Assembly (NCBI GenBank): GCA_030533445.1
Contig: CM060075.1
Location: 33,371,196 to 33,435,195, forward strand
Source of the DNA: Cyprinodon diabolis
Taxonomy: Eukaryota > Chordata > Actinopteri > Cyprinodontiformes > Cyprinodontidae
Direction: 5' to 3'
Length of the DNA stretch: 64,000 bases
Numbering within the stretch: the stretch's first letter is position 1; each line of letters opens with the position of its first letter. Positions 44,361 through 53,809 of the stretch are shown here, in pieces. The notes below the pieces were generated by a model. That model saw only the letters and a program-made list of their open reading frames with translations. It was not told the DNA's origin and did not search any database. The position numbers were made by a program, and so were the translations under genes.

Positions 44361-45020
44361 TTTATTTATATAGCGCCAAATTCACAACACATGTCATCTC
44401 AAGGCCCTTTACAGTTCAACCAGATCATACAGTCAAATTGATACAAAGTTTTCTATCTAAGGAAAACCAGTTGATTGCATTGACTCATTGACTCAAATAC
44501 AATCCCTCACACTAAGCATGCTTGTAGCGACAGTGGAGAGGAAAAACTCCCTTTTAACAGGAAGAAACCTCCAGCAGAACCAGGCTCAGTGTGAGCGGCC
44601 ATCTGCCGAGGCCAGGAAACACACAGCCAGGAAACACACAGCCAGGCAGACGAGCTCCAAGGCAGCTCCCATGCCAGAGGATGAAGAGAGCACATCCACC
44701 CAGCCACGGCCAGAGAAACAGGACCACACTGGAAAACAGGCCGATCTCCAACATCTACAAACAAGGGTGTTGATGGAAGCAGCACAGCTGATGTTTCTTT
44801 CCTGGATGACGTCACAGCCAAACAGGAACAGACGAGGCAAAGCTACTCTGAGGAAAAGCAGAGAGAGCAGAAGGTTAGAGATTGAACAAACAGATTCTGC
44901 AGAATAGGAGAACAGAGAGAGAATGAAGCAGAATGATGAAATGGGGGTCCCTATGTCCTCCAAAAGTCTAAGCCTATAGCAGCATAACTTTAAAGACAGC
45001 TCAGGATAACCTGAGCCACC

Positions 45021-46697
45021 CTAACTATAAGCTTTATCAAAAAGGAAAGTTTTAAGCCTAGTCTTAAAAGTAGACAGGGTGTCTGCCTCACGGACTAAAA
45101 CTGGTAGTTGGTTCCACAGGAGAGGAGCCTGATAACTAAATGATCTGCCTCCCATTCTACTTTTAGAAATTCTAGGAACCACTAGTAAACCTCCAGATTG
45201 AGAGCGAAGTGCTCTGTTAGGAACATAAGGAACAATCAGATCTCTGATATAAGATGGAGCTTGGCCATTTAAGGCTTTATATGTGAGAAGGAGGATTTTA
45301 AATTCTATTCTTAATTTAACAGGAAGCCAACGAAGAGAAGCCAGGATAGGAGAGATATGATCTCTCTTTTTAATTTTCATCAGAACTCTGGCTGCAGCAT
45401 TTTGGATCAGCTGAAGGCTTTTAACTACAATTTGTGGACTTCCTGATAGTAAAGAATTACAATAGTCCAGCCTTGAAGTAACAAATGCATGTACTAGTTT
45501 CTCAGCATCACCCCTGGACAGGAGATTTCTAATTTTTGCAATGTTCCTCAGATGAAAGAAGGAAATTCTAGAAACCTCTTTGATCTGGGATTTAAATGAC
45601 AGGTCCTGATCAAAAATAACACCAAGATTTTTTACTTTATTATCTGAAATCAGTTTAATCCCATCCAAATGAAGTGACTGGCTAATCAGCTTCTTTTTCA
45701 GAGACTCTGGTCCAAAGACTATAACTTCTGTTTTGTCTGCATTCAGAAGCAGAAAGTTAAGAGTCATCCAGGTTTTTATGTCTTCAAGACATGCCTGTAA
45801 TCTATGTAATGGGTTAGCTTCATCTGGATTTATAGACAGATATAGCTGGGTATCATCAGCATAACAGTGGAAATTAATCCCATGCTGTCTAATAACTCTA
45901 CCAATTGGGAGCATGTATAAAGTAAAGAGAATTGGTCCTAGCACTGATCCCTGTGGTACTCCACAGGTAACCTTTGAGCGTGTTGAAGATCTATCATTAA
46001 CATAAACAAACTGAATTCGATCAGATAGATAAGATTTAAACCAGTCTAGTGCTGTTCCTTTAATTCCAACAAAATATTCAAGTCTTTCTAAAAGAATATT
46101 ATGGTCAACTGTATCAAATGCAGCACTAAGATCCAACAGGACGAGCACAGATACAAGTCCATTATCTGAGGCCATGAGAATATCATTAGTGACTTTCACC
46201 AGAGCTGTTTCAGTGCTATGATGAGCTCTAAAGCCAGACTGAAACTCTTCAAAAAGTTCATTATGGTGTAAGTGGTCGCAAACTTGTTTGGCAACTACTT
46301 TCTCAAGAATTTTGGATAAGAAAGGAAGATTGGATATAGGTCTATAATTAACCAAGTCATCTGGGTCAAGAGACGGTTTCATAAGCAGAGGTTTAATTAC
46401 AGCAACCTTAAAAGCTTTAGGTACATATCCCTGTAACAGAGATAGATTAATCACATCTAAAATGGAGGAGGAGATCAAAGGGAATATCTCCTTAAATAAC
46501 CTGGTTGGACCTGGATCTAACATACAAGTTGAAGGCTTAGATGAAGACAATAATTTTGCTAATTCAGAAAGTTCAACTGGATCAAAGCAGTCTAAACCCG
46601 GTTCAGATTCCATGACTACCTCAGGTACAATCGCGGATAGAGGAGTGCTTATGATCTTATTTTTAATAAGATCAATCTTATTTATAAAGAATCCCAT
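45021..46697 (-). CDS. LINE ORF2: reverse transcriptase
   Basis: 558 codons from the ATG at 46697, although the phase is open further upstream (to about 46870), so this ATG need not be the real start. RT landmarks: [19 protein letters not shown] (117-135), [18 protein letters not shown] (152-169), [12 protein letters not shown] (188-199) with a catalytic aspartate, [10 protein letters not shown] (246-255) and YADD (279-282). The C-terminal region ([17 protein letters not shown]) is that of L2-type LINEs. The protein copies LINE RNA at a nick in the target. All catalytic residues seen are present. The gene is nevertheless separated by a frame change from its endonuclease and lacks the 5' end, so it cannot make a full product. 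Confidence 0.92.
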   Translation of the reverse strand: MGFFINKIDLIKNKIISTPLSAIVPEVVMESEPGLDCFDPVELSELAKLLSSSKPSTCMLDPGPTRLFKEIFPLISSSILDVINLSLLQGYVPKAFKVAVIKPLLMKPSLDPDDLVNYRPISNLPFLSKILEKVVAKQVCDHLHHNELFEEFQSGFRAHHSTETALVKVTNDILMASDNGLVSVLVLLDLSAAFDTVDHNILLERLEYFVGIKGTALDWFKSYLSDRIQFVYVNDRSSTRSKVTCGVPQGSVLGPILFTLYMLPIGRVIRQHGINFHCYADDTQLYLSINPDEANPLHRLQACLEDIKTWMTLNFLLLNADKTEVIVFGPESLKKKLISQSLHLDGIKLISDNKVKNLGVIFDQDLSFKSQIKEVSRISFFHLRNIAKIRNLLSRGDAEKLVHAFVTSRLDYCNSLLSGSPQIVVKSLQLIQNAAARVLMKIKKRDHISPILASLRWLPVKLRIEFKILLLTYKALNGQAPSYIRDLIVPYVPNRALRSQSGGLLVVPRISKSRMGGRSFSYQAPLLWNQLPVLVREADTLSTFKTRLKTFLFDKAYS

Positions 46698-46854
46698 AAA
46701 ATCATTGCTGCTAAGAGCAGGTGGAATGGACGGTTCAACAGAGCTATGGCTCTGGGTGAGTTTGGCAACTGTATTAAAAAGAAATGTAGGATTATTCTTA
46801 TTCTCCTCTATTAATGAGGAGAAGTATGCTGCTCTTGCTTTACAAAGGGTCCTC

Positions 46855-47610
46855 TTATACAGCAGTAAACCAATTTTTCCAGACTAGGAAGGACTCCCGC
46901 AGGCCTGTGGAGCGATATTTTCTCTCCAGTTTCCTAGCATTTTGCTTCAAAGTACGCAGCTCTGCATTAAACCAAGGAGCAAGCTTTCTATTTTCAACGG
47001 TTTTCATTTTCAAGGGAGCTGCGTTGTCTAAGGCAGTACGCAGAGAACTAGCAACCCCATCAACAAAATCATCAACCTGTGAAGGGGAATAAGCTATGCT
47101 TTTGCACTCTGCAGCACTGCTCAGCGACACAGAGGAGAGAGAAAGTGAAGCAGATTCTTTAAAATTTATAACTGCACTATCTGATAAAGATCTACTAAAA
47201 TTGAACCTTCTTTTGGGGGAGGAGAACTCTGTTAAAGTAATCCTGAAGGTTATTAGAAAGTGGTCAGAGAGGACAGGGTTGTGAGGAAATACTGTTATTT
47301 CTTCACATTCTATGCCGTATGTCAGCACAAGATCCAAAGTATGAAGATGAGAATGTGTGGGACTATTCACATTTTGAACAAAGCCAATAGTGTCTAAGAT
47401 AGCATTAAAGGCTGCTCTTAAGCTATCGTCTTCAATGTCAGCATGGATGTTAAAATCTCCCACTATGATGACCCTGTCAGTATTTAATACCAAATCAGAA
47501 AGGAACTCTGAAAACTCATCTAAAAATTCAGAGTAAGGACCTGGCGGACGATACAAAGTTACAAAAAGAAGAGGTTTTCCCCTTCCTTCCCTTCCACTAA
47601 AATCAAGCAT
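46855..47610 (-). pseudogene. LINE ORF2: endonuclease, C-terminal half
   Basis: 251 codons carry the second half of an APE-type endonuclease: LYRPPGPYSEFLDEF, VGDFNIHAD (catalytic D and N), LDLVLT and LSDHFLI (catalytic D-H). The first half, with its catalytic glutamate, is missing because the element is truncated. The linker continues to LVWKNWF and then hits a stop at 46855. The following RT part is in a different phase, so a 1-nt indel lies near 46870-46880. Originally this was one ORF with the RT. Confidence 0.88.
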
Positions 47611-48115
47611 TTGGTTTTGTTCTCCACTTCAATGAAGTGAAAATTTATCCATATATCACGTCTCCTCTTTCTCCCGAGCCCCGTGCAAAGCATGTTTTAC
47701 TTTTAACCTGTCGCCGCCTCGCTGTGAATCCAGGTCCTGTCTGCTCCACGTGTTGTTTAGGTTACTCTGTGTCCGCCCGCTCTAGGTTTGAAAGTGGGTG
47801 TGTGGGAGCTGACGAGGAGGAGGCGGAGGAGGAAACAGGATTTGAAAAAACCATAAAATAATAATATGTAATTTTCGTCTCGTCTTTGTTCGTGAACTAA
47901 AATGTCCATAGATTTTAGCCCAGTCTTTATTTACCGAACTGCATTTTCGTCTCGTCTTTATTAGTCCACGAAAATTATTTCTGATTTACTCCCAGTTATT
48001 GTTTATTAGTGGGGATTTTCGTCTCGTCTCGTCTAGTTTTCGTTCGGTGAAAAATGTGCGTTGATGAAAATATTTTCGTTTGGTTTTCGTAAACGAAATT
48101 AACACTACACCAAGG

Positions 48116-49612
48116 TTATGTTTTTAGGGTATTTTGTGTTTGCTTGTCTGTGTACAGGGTAACTTGAAAAGTTATGGAGAGAATTTTAATGAAATATCTA
48201 TCATGCCAAGGAACAATAGAATACACTTCGGTCATAATCTGGATACAGGAGTATGTTAAAAGATTCCCTAACATTATGTGATGGGGATTTTTGATGGAAC
48301 AATAAATTTGACACTCGGACCCAAAAAGACTGCAGGTATTTTACTGAAGACAAAAACTGAAGAAAATCAAACATTGTTGGTTTTGTTTTGCAGGATCAAT
48401 CGAAAACTGATGAACAGATCTCATAGCCTTTTTTTTAACCAGAGGTGTATCTGATTCCAAGGAACAATTAATTTAAAGTTGGTTATGATCCAGATCATGT
48501 TTGAGTTTTAGCTAATTTTGCTGATTGGTGGAGGTCTGCGCTCTCCGAGTGCTTTCTTAGTTACTTTATTTATGTCTCCACCAATCTCCGTTAGCCTCAT
48601 CATCTCAGCCTAAAGGTTCTCGATTAGATTCAGTCACAATGGCCATAAAAATCTGTTCTGGATTTATAGTATTTTGGTAGGAATATGTTTGAAAATAATG
48701 TATTTGAATCAATTGCAGTAACTTTCGCTAAACAAAACCCAATTTAATTACCAACAAATGGACTGTTTTCAAGCATTTATCATAATTTTGCTCCTCTGGC
48801 TAATGTTAACGTAACGAGATTAGAATATTACAGCTGTCCGATAAAAATACAATTTTAAAGAGATGCGGTTTAAGAAGACAAAGTGTGTTTAATGCGTCTT
48901 TAAAGGTTATAGTTTCAAGGTCCCGTTAATCTTACAAAAAGCCTCATTAGAGAAAATATCAAGACTTTTTTCTATGCATATTATTTTCAAACAAATCTTG
49001 GATCCTTATTATATAATAACCTTCAAAATATTACATTTGAATATGATGAAACATGATTACATACTCTTAAGAATCTGTCCCATTTGCATTTTGATTTTAA
49101 GCCTAAATATGATTCCAGCACACGGTGTGATAAGCAGCCAAAGGTGCTGTTTGAGGCTTGACCAAAGTATGCAGAGGAGCTGTCCAATACAGAACTGAAT
49201 ATGAGCTCAGTAATTCATGTTCGATTCAAGTCTTCAAGAGAAACATAGATCAAATGTTAAATACCTATAAATATTAGCAGTTTCTATCTAATGTTTGTTG
49301 CAACATATCAAAATCTCATTCTCCATAGAGGGACATATTCAGCCGTCTCATCTGTCAGCAGAGGAGCAGGCACAAGATCATCGACCAGCTCAACTTTCCA
49401 CAGTTTAAGAAGGAGTTGCTGCAGTTTTTCCAGAAGATCTGTAGCTTTACCTTCACAAGGTGGACTCACTGAAGTTTACTAAAAAAATTTCTGTGTTTTG
49501 TTTTGCCTATAATTACATAAGTATTTACCGTATTAAGAAATTCTATAATTTAAAGCACAATAAACAAGTTTTATTCCTTTGACATTGCAAATTATTTATA
49601 GATAGATACATA
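48116..49612. other. Non-coding, no gene recognised
   Basis: AT-rich sequence. At 49325-49460 a short stretch looks coding-like in one phase (SRLICQQRSRHKIIDQLNFPQFKKELLQFF) but has no start, no splice sites I trust and no family I recognise. Confidence 0.4.
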
Positions 49613-49650
49613 CATGCATACACACACACACACACCCACACACACACAGA
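49613..49650. repeat. (CA)n microsatellite
   Basis: An interrupted CA tract directly before the Tc1-like fragment. A shorter, related tract precedes the second copy near 50250-50265. Confidence 0.9.
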
Positions 49651-50010
49651 CACAGTGGGGTCAAAAGGTATTTAGTCAGCCACTGATTGTGCAAGTTCTC
49701 CTACTTAAAATAATAAGAAAGGTCTGTCATTTTCATCATTGGTACACTTCAACTATGAGAGTCGAAATGAGAAAAAGAAACTCCAGTAAATCACATTGTA
49801 GGATTTTAAAATAATTTATTCACTCAGTGAATAACACGTTCATAAATGAAAGGTCACAATCAAAGTAAATAAGACACCTTCATAATCCCAAGTGTTCTGA
49901 AGAAATATTTAATTCATCCACTTTTGAATGATATTTATATTCAAACATCACCTTGCTCTAACCATGCTCTTTTTGGACTGGGAGGAAGCCGGAGTACCCG
50001 GAGAGAACCC
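49651..50010. repeat. Composite repeat, copy 1 (Tc1 end plus SINE)
   Basis: It begins cagtggggtcaaaaggtatttagtcagcc, the terminal region of a widespread fish Tc1-like family (recognised from memory), and ends in a SINE piece (ggactgggaggaagccgg). A second copy lies at 50263-50625 with the same junctions, so the composite existed before it was duplicated. Confidence 0.75.
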
Positions 50011-50130
50011 ACACATATTCAGGGAAAACATTTAAACTCCATGCAGGAAGACCCCGGGCCGGGAATTTAACCCGGAACCTTCTTGCTGCAAGGTAGCAGT
50101 GCTACCCACTGCGCTACTGAGCAGCCGTGC
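49975..50130 (-). repeat. tRNA-related SINE, minus strand
   Basis: On the minus strand: ggctgctcagtagcgcagtg (box A region), then caagaaggttccgggttaaa (box B region), then a body with gtgggttctctccgggtact. This is a common fish tRNA-derived repeat and the same family as the head at 14391-14480. Confidence 0.75.
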
Positions 50131-50262
50131 TGCATTATATCTTATTATTATTTGTGGTCTAAATTTGTATTGATAAAACATCAGTAAAATAAATAAGACA
50201 GTTTTACTACAGAGGTTCAAAGTTTTAAATTTCAATGTTACAATACATACATACACACAGAC

Positions 50263-50625
50263 ACATGGGACCAAAAAGTATTTAGTCAGCCACTGATTGT
50301 GCAAGTTCTCCTACTTAAAATAATAAGAAAGGTTTGTCATTTTCATCATTGGTACACTTCAACTATGAGAGTCGAAATGAGAAAAAAAAAATCAAGGAAA
50401 TCACATTGTAGGATTTTAAAATAATTTATTCACTCAGTGAATAACATATTCATAAATGAAGGTTTACAATCATTTAGAGTAAATAAGACACCTTCATAAT
50501 CCCAAATGTTCCAAAGATATATTTAGTTAATCCACTTTTGAACAATTTTTATATTCAAACATAACTCTTGCTCTAACCATGCACTTTTTAGACTGGGAGG
50601 AAGCCGGAGTACCAGGAGAGAACCC
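50263..50625. repeat. Composite repeat, copy 2 (Tc1 end plus SINE)
   Basis: A direct repeat of 49651-50010 at an offset of about 610-615 bp, with scattered substitutions and small indels. It runs into a CAGA/GATA tract at 50628-50668. Confidence 0.8.
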
Positions 50626-50706
50626 AGACAGACACAGACAGACAGACAGACAGATAGACAGATAGACTCCAATATAACGTATATATAAAATAAGGAAGCA
50701 TTGATA

Positions 50707-51090
50707 TTAATTTTTTGTTGCGAGACAAAGGCCAAAGCAGTTTATGTTTGAGAAAAAAGTCTTTACTCTGTTCCGAAATTTCTTGCGGGTTTTGACTTCA
50801 ACCAGATGTGAGGGATCTTTACAGTTTGTTAAGTTTGTGTTATCCTGGACATGGGGTTTGGTGTCTTCAGACTTTTTTGAGAGTTTTTCCTCAGTATTTA
50901 ATTGTTTGTCCATCACAACACACCTGGAACTGGGTGGTGATGCTTGTTTCTGTTCAGAGAGACTAACTGATGCTGGTAATCTTTTGTGGAACAGGGGTGT
51001 TTGGCACAATTCTGATGTCTTTATTCTGTAAGTTCTCCTTGCCTCGTGGGCTTCAGAGCTGCTGCTGTCAAAGTTAGACAAATGGTCCAT
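50707..51090 (-). other. Kinase C-terminal tail with third unit start
   Basis: The last 127 residues repeat MDHLSNFDSSSS, lose the YVL triplet seen in units 1 and 2, keep EAHEA-R-TY, then diverge completely. This tail is probably the original C terminus of the single-domain ancestor, marking where the duplication joined. Confidence 0.7.
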
Positions 51091-53436
51091 GGTAATAAAG
51101 TTGTGTTTAAGTGCAGCTGCTGAGGTAATACGTTCCTGAGGTGTAGTAACTAGCAGTTGCTTTAGAAAATCTATGAAACTTAGTAAATCCTCCCTTTCAG
51201 TGGGGTCTTGTGTTGTTGGACGGATTTCCAGCAGGTCGTCCAAAGACTGCAGCTTCAGCACTGGATCATACTTCTTAATTTTATTTTTCCAAAAGGAAAA
51301 ATTCTCACTGCAGTGTGGTTCACCCAACATTTTAACAATTGCCGCCAATGTTTCTCCATAAGTATCATAATCAAACAGGAGATCTTTAAGGTAGAAATAG
51401 ATCAAAGTGAGGCCTAGACACCACATATCCACACTGGCATCTGGCTTGTCAAGCATAATTTCCTCCGGAGGCATCAAAGGAAGTGGGTTAACACAAATAC
51501 CTGACATTGATTCTATCTCCTTAGAGAAACCCATATCGATTAATTTCACTTTTAGAGAGGAGCGGTCTACCAGCATTATGTTGTTAGGCTTGATATCTCT
51601 ATGTACTATTCCATTACTATGTAGAAAATCTAAAGCCACCAGTACCTGTTGAGCAATAAGTCGAATGTCACATAAATGTAGTCCACTACCTATAATTGTT
51701 TCTGTAAAAATTGCCAAATCGATATCCAGGTTTTCAAACACGAGGCAATGCTTTGTTTTGTAGTTAAAATCTTCATAAAACTTCACTATGTTGTAGTTGT
51801 CCGATCCAAGTGCTTGGATTTTATTCAAGATCTTTTTTTCCTCCTTGGATTCGATATGGTCCTCGTCTAATCCTACTTTTATTGCAACCATCTCTCCAGT
51901 TTCTTGGTTTCTACACTTGGTAGTTAGAGCTGTTCCTCCAAAGCCTACAATTTCTATGAAGAGGTATTGGCTTATTTCAGATTTGAAAACAAAATCTTTT
52001 GTTGAAAAAAATTCTGACCAAAATGTCACACTATCAGTTGTTATTGTTCCAAAAGGAGTCTGGATGGTCATTGTGTTATCCATTGGTGGGGCACAGTTGC
52101 TTGGAAAGACACAGTAATTGCTGCCAGAACAGGAGGTTTGTCTTTCTTCAGGGTTGTATGTGGCTCCCAACTTTTCTGATGTCATGAATTTGTAAGTTCT
52201 CATTGCCTCATGGGCTTCAAGGACATAAGAGCTGCTGCTGTCAAAGTTAGACAAATGGTCCATGGTGATAAAGTTGTGTTTAAGTGCAGCTGCTGAGGTA
52301 ATACGTTCCTGAGGTGTAGTAACTAGCAGTTGCTTTAGAAAATCTATGAAACTTAGTAAATCCTCCCTTTCAGTGGGGTCTTGTGTTGCTGGACGGATTT
52401 CCAGCAGGTCGTCCAAAGACTGCAGCTTCAGCACTGGATCATACCTCTTAATTTCATTTTTCCAAAAGGAAAAATTCTCACTGCAGTGTGGTTCACCCAA
52501 CATTTTAACAATTGCCGCCAATGTTTCTTCATAAGTATCATAATCAAACAGGAGATCTTTAAGGTAGAAATAGATCAAAGTGAGGCCTAGACACCACATA
52601 TCCACACTGGCATCTGGCTTGTCAAGCATAATTTCCTCCGGAGGCATCAAAGGAAGTGGGTTAACACAAATACCTGACATTGATTCTATCTCCTTAGAGA
52701 AACCCATATCGATTAATTTCACTTTTAGAGAGGAGCGGTCTACCAGCATTATGTTGTTAGGCTTGATATCTCTATGTACTATTCCATTACTATGTAGAAA
52801 ATCTAAAGCCACCAGTACCTGTTGAGCAATAAGTCGAATGTCACACAAATGTAGTCCACTACCTATAATTGTTTCTGTAAAAATTGCCAAATCGATATCC
52901 AGGTTTTCAAACACGAGGCAATGCTTTGTTTTGTAGTTAAAATCTTCATAAAACTTCACTATGTTGTAGTTGTCCGATCCAAGTACTTGGATTTTATTCA
53001 AGATCTTTTTTTCCTCCTTGGATTCGATATGGTCCTCGTCTAATCCTACTTTTATTGCAACCATCTCTCCAGTTTCTTGGTTTCTACACTTGGTAGTTAG
53101 AGCTGTTCCTCCAAAGCCTACAATTTCTATGAAGAGGTATTGGCTTATTTCAGATTTGAAAACAAAATCATTTGTTGAAAAAAATTCTGACCAAAATGTC
53201 ACACTATCAGTTGTTATTTTTCCAAAAGGAGTCTGGATGGTCATTGTGTTATCCATTGGTGGGGCACAGTTTCTTGGAAAGACACAGTAATTGCTGCCAG
53301 AACAGGAGGTTTGTCTTTCTTCAGGGTTGTATGTGGCTCCCAACTTTTCTGATGTCATGAATTTGTAAGTTCTCATTGCCTCATGGGCTTCAAGGACATA
53401 AGAGCTGCTCCTGTCAAAGTTAGACAAATGGTCCAT
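50707..53436 (-). CDS. Tandem HIPK-like protein kinase, two domains
   Basis: 909 codons in one exon. Residues 1-391 and 392-782 are nearly identical units, each an N-terminal region of about 95 residues followed by a protein kinase domain. Unit 1 shows a glycine loop IVGFGGTA (105-112), AIK with lysine K129, HRDIKPNN (221-228), DMG in place of DFG (243-245), PPE (265-267) and DMWCLG (279-284). Unit 2 has the same residues 391 later. The VDMW.LG..L.......P/LFDYDTYEE.L layout and the HIPK-like activation region suggest the fish-expanded HIPK-like group. Residues 783-909 start as a third unit (MDHLSNFDSSSS) but turn into a tail with a basic stretch (KTRKKFRNRVKTFF). Predicted activity is Ser/Thr phosphorylation; targets are unknown. 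The ATG at 53436 is chosen because a stop precedes it upstream and a TATA box lies at a fitting distance. Confidence 0.88.
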   Translation of the reverse strand: MDHLSNFDRSSSYVLEAHEAMRTYKFMTSEKLGATYNPEERQTSCSGSNYCVFPRNCAPPMDNTMTIQTPFGKITTDSVTFWSEFFSTNDFVFKSEISQYLFIEIVGFGGTALTTKCRNQETGEMVAIKVGLDEDHIESKEEKKILNKIQVLGSDNYNIVKFYEDFNYKTKHCLVFENLDIDLAIFTETIIGSGLHLCDIRLIAQQVLVALDFLHSNGIVHRDIKPNNIMLVDRSSLKVKLIDMGFSKEIESMSGICVNPLPLMPPEEIMLDKPDASVDMWCLGLTLIYFYLKDLLFDYDTYEETLAAIVKMLGEPHCSENFSFWKNEIKRYDPVLKLQSLDDLLEIRPATQDPTEREDLLSFIDFLKQLLVTTPQERITSAAALKHNFITMDHLSNFDSSSSYVLEAHEAMRTYKFMTSEKLGATYNPEERQTSCSGSNYCVFPSNCAPPMDNTMTIQTPFGTITTDSVTFWSEFFSTKDFVFKSEISQYLFIEIVGFGGTALTTKCRNQETGEMVAIKVGLDEDHIESKEEKKILNKIQALGSDNYNIVKFYEDFNYKTKHCLVFENLDIDLAIFTETIIGSGLHLCDIRLIAQQVLVALDFLHSNGIVHRDIKPNNIMLVDRSSLKVKLIDMGFSKEIESMSGICVNPLPLMPPEEIMLDKPDASVDMWCLGLTLIYFYLKDLLFDYDTYGETLAAIVKMLGEPHCSENFSFWKNKIKKYDPVLKLQSLDDLLEIRPTTQDPTEREDLLSFIDFLKQLLVTTPQERITSAAALKHNFITMDHLSNFDSSSSEAHEARRTYRIKTSELCQTPLFHKRLPASVSLSEQKQASPPSSRCVVMDKQLNTEEKLSKKSEDTKPHVQDNTNLTNCKDPSHLVEVKTRKKFRNRVKTFFSNINCFGLCLATKN
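51091..52263 (-). repeat. Kinase repeat unit 2 (1,173 bp)
   Basis: Residues 392-782, an in-frame copy of 52264-53436 at an offset of exactly 1,173 bp. Differences are few and mostly single bases (for example cttctt versus cctctt near 51270/52443). Confidence 0.95.
52264..53436 (-). repeat. Kinase repeat unit 1 (1,173 bp)
   Basis: Residues 1-391. All kinase motifs are conserved as in unit 2, and there is no stop or frameshift, which suggests a recent duplication or continuing gene conversion. Confidence 0.95.
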
Positions 53437-53496
53437 GGTAATAAAGTTGTGTTTAAGTGCAGCTGCTGAGGTAATACGAGGTAATACGTTCCTGAG
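53437..53496 (-). other. Kinase-end remnant in 5' UTR
   Basis: The 60 bp before the kinase start match the end of a kinase unit (the PQERITSAAALKHNFIT coding stretch) but contain a 10-bp duplication (aggtaatacg twice), which shifts the frame into a stop. Similarity ends abruptly at 53496. Confidence 0.8.
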
Positions 53497-53550
53497 GAAC
53501 TTCCACTTTGGAAGCTAGTTGAAACTAATGATATGATAAAATGAGAGCCC

Positions 53551-53558
53551 TATTTATA
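53551..53558 (-). promoter_or_regulatory. TATA box of the kinase gene
   Basis: CTATAAATAGG on the minus strand, about 115 bp before the ATG at 53436. It predicts a start of transcription near 53522 and a 5' UTR of about 85 nt with no intron needed. Confidence 0.65.
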
Positions 53559-53642
53559 GAATTGTTGGCCTCTGTTCTGATATCATGTGAGCATAGGCTA
53601 TGACATCATAATGACCAACATTCCGAAAGTAACTAGTGTGTA

Positions 53643-53767
53643 TTGTGTGTGGGCGGGTGGGTGGGCGGGCTAGGTGGGTGTGTGTGGGCGGGTATGTGGG
53701 TGTGTACATATATATATATACACATGTATATGTATATACGTATATACATATATATCTATATGTATAC

Positions 53768-53802
<35 letters not shown>
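53643..53802. repeat. GTGGGC-rich tract and (TA)n microsatellite
   Basis: A G-rich imperfect repeat of gtgggcgg units (53643-53705) runs into a TA/TG tract up to the next hAT element. Open frames here are translations of the repeat only. Confidence 0.9.
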
Positions 53803-53805
<3 letters not shown>

Positions 53806-53809
53806 ATAC

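Larger units (their letters stand above)
44328..47625 (-). mobile_element. L2-type LINE, 5'-truncated
   Basis: In element direction: second half of the endonuclease (47610-46855), reverse transcriptase (46697-45021 and the codons before it), about 680 bp of 3' UTR, and a tail of seven or so GAATT units (44328-44360). The missing 5' end and simple 3' repeat are typical of L2/CR1-group LINEs. The 3' UTR also occurs at 7363-7591 and 17655-17932. The insertion lies within the hAT element at 40771-48107. Confidence 0.93.
40771..48107. mobile_element. hAT element hosting two nested insertions
   Basis: The ends are TAGTGTTAATTTT on the left and AAATTAACACTA on the right. The 8-bp flanks are identical: CACCAAGG at 40763-40770 and at 48108-48115. 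This is the hAT signature. The hAT's own sequence is 40771-42018, 43916-44327 and about 47626-48107, about 2.1 kb in total, with no transposase recognised, so it is a non-autonomous element. The arms are rich in ttttagtc and tttcgtctcgtc subterminal motifs, typical transposase binding repeats. The pogo-like element and the LINE were inserted later. Confidence 0.9.

Noticed and set aside
50744..53360. Plus-strand frames of 60-106 codons across the kinase gene, repeated in pairs
   Set aside because: Antisense shadows of the kinase; they recur exactly because the gene is duplicated.
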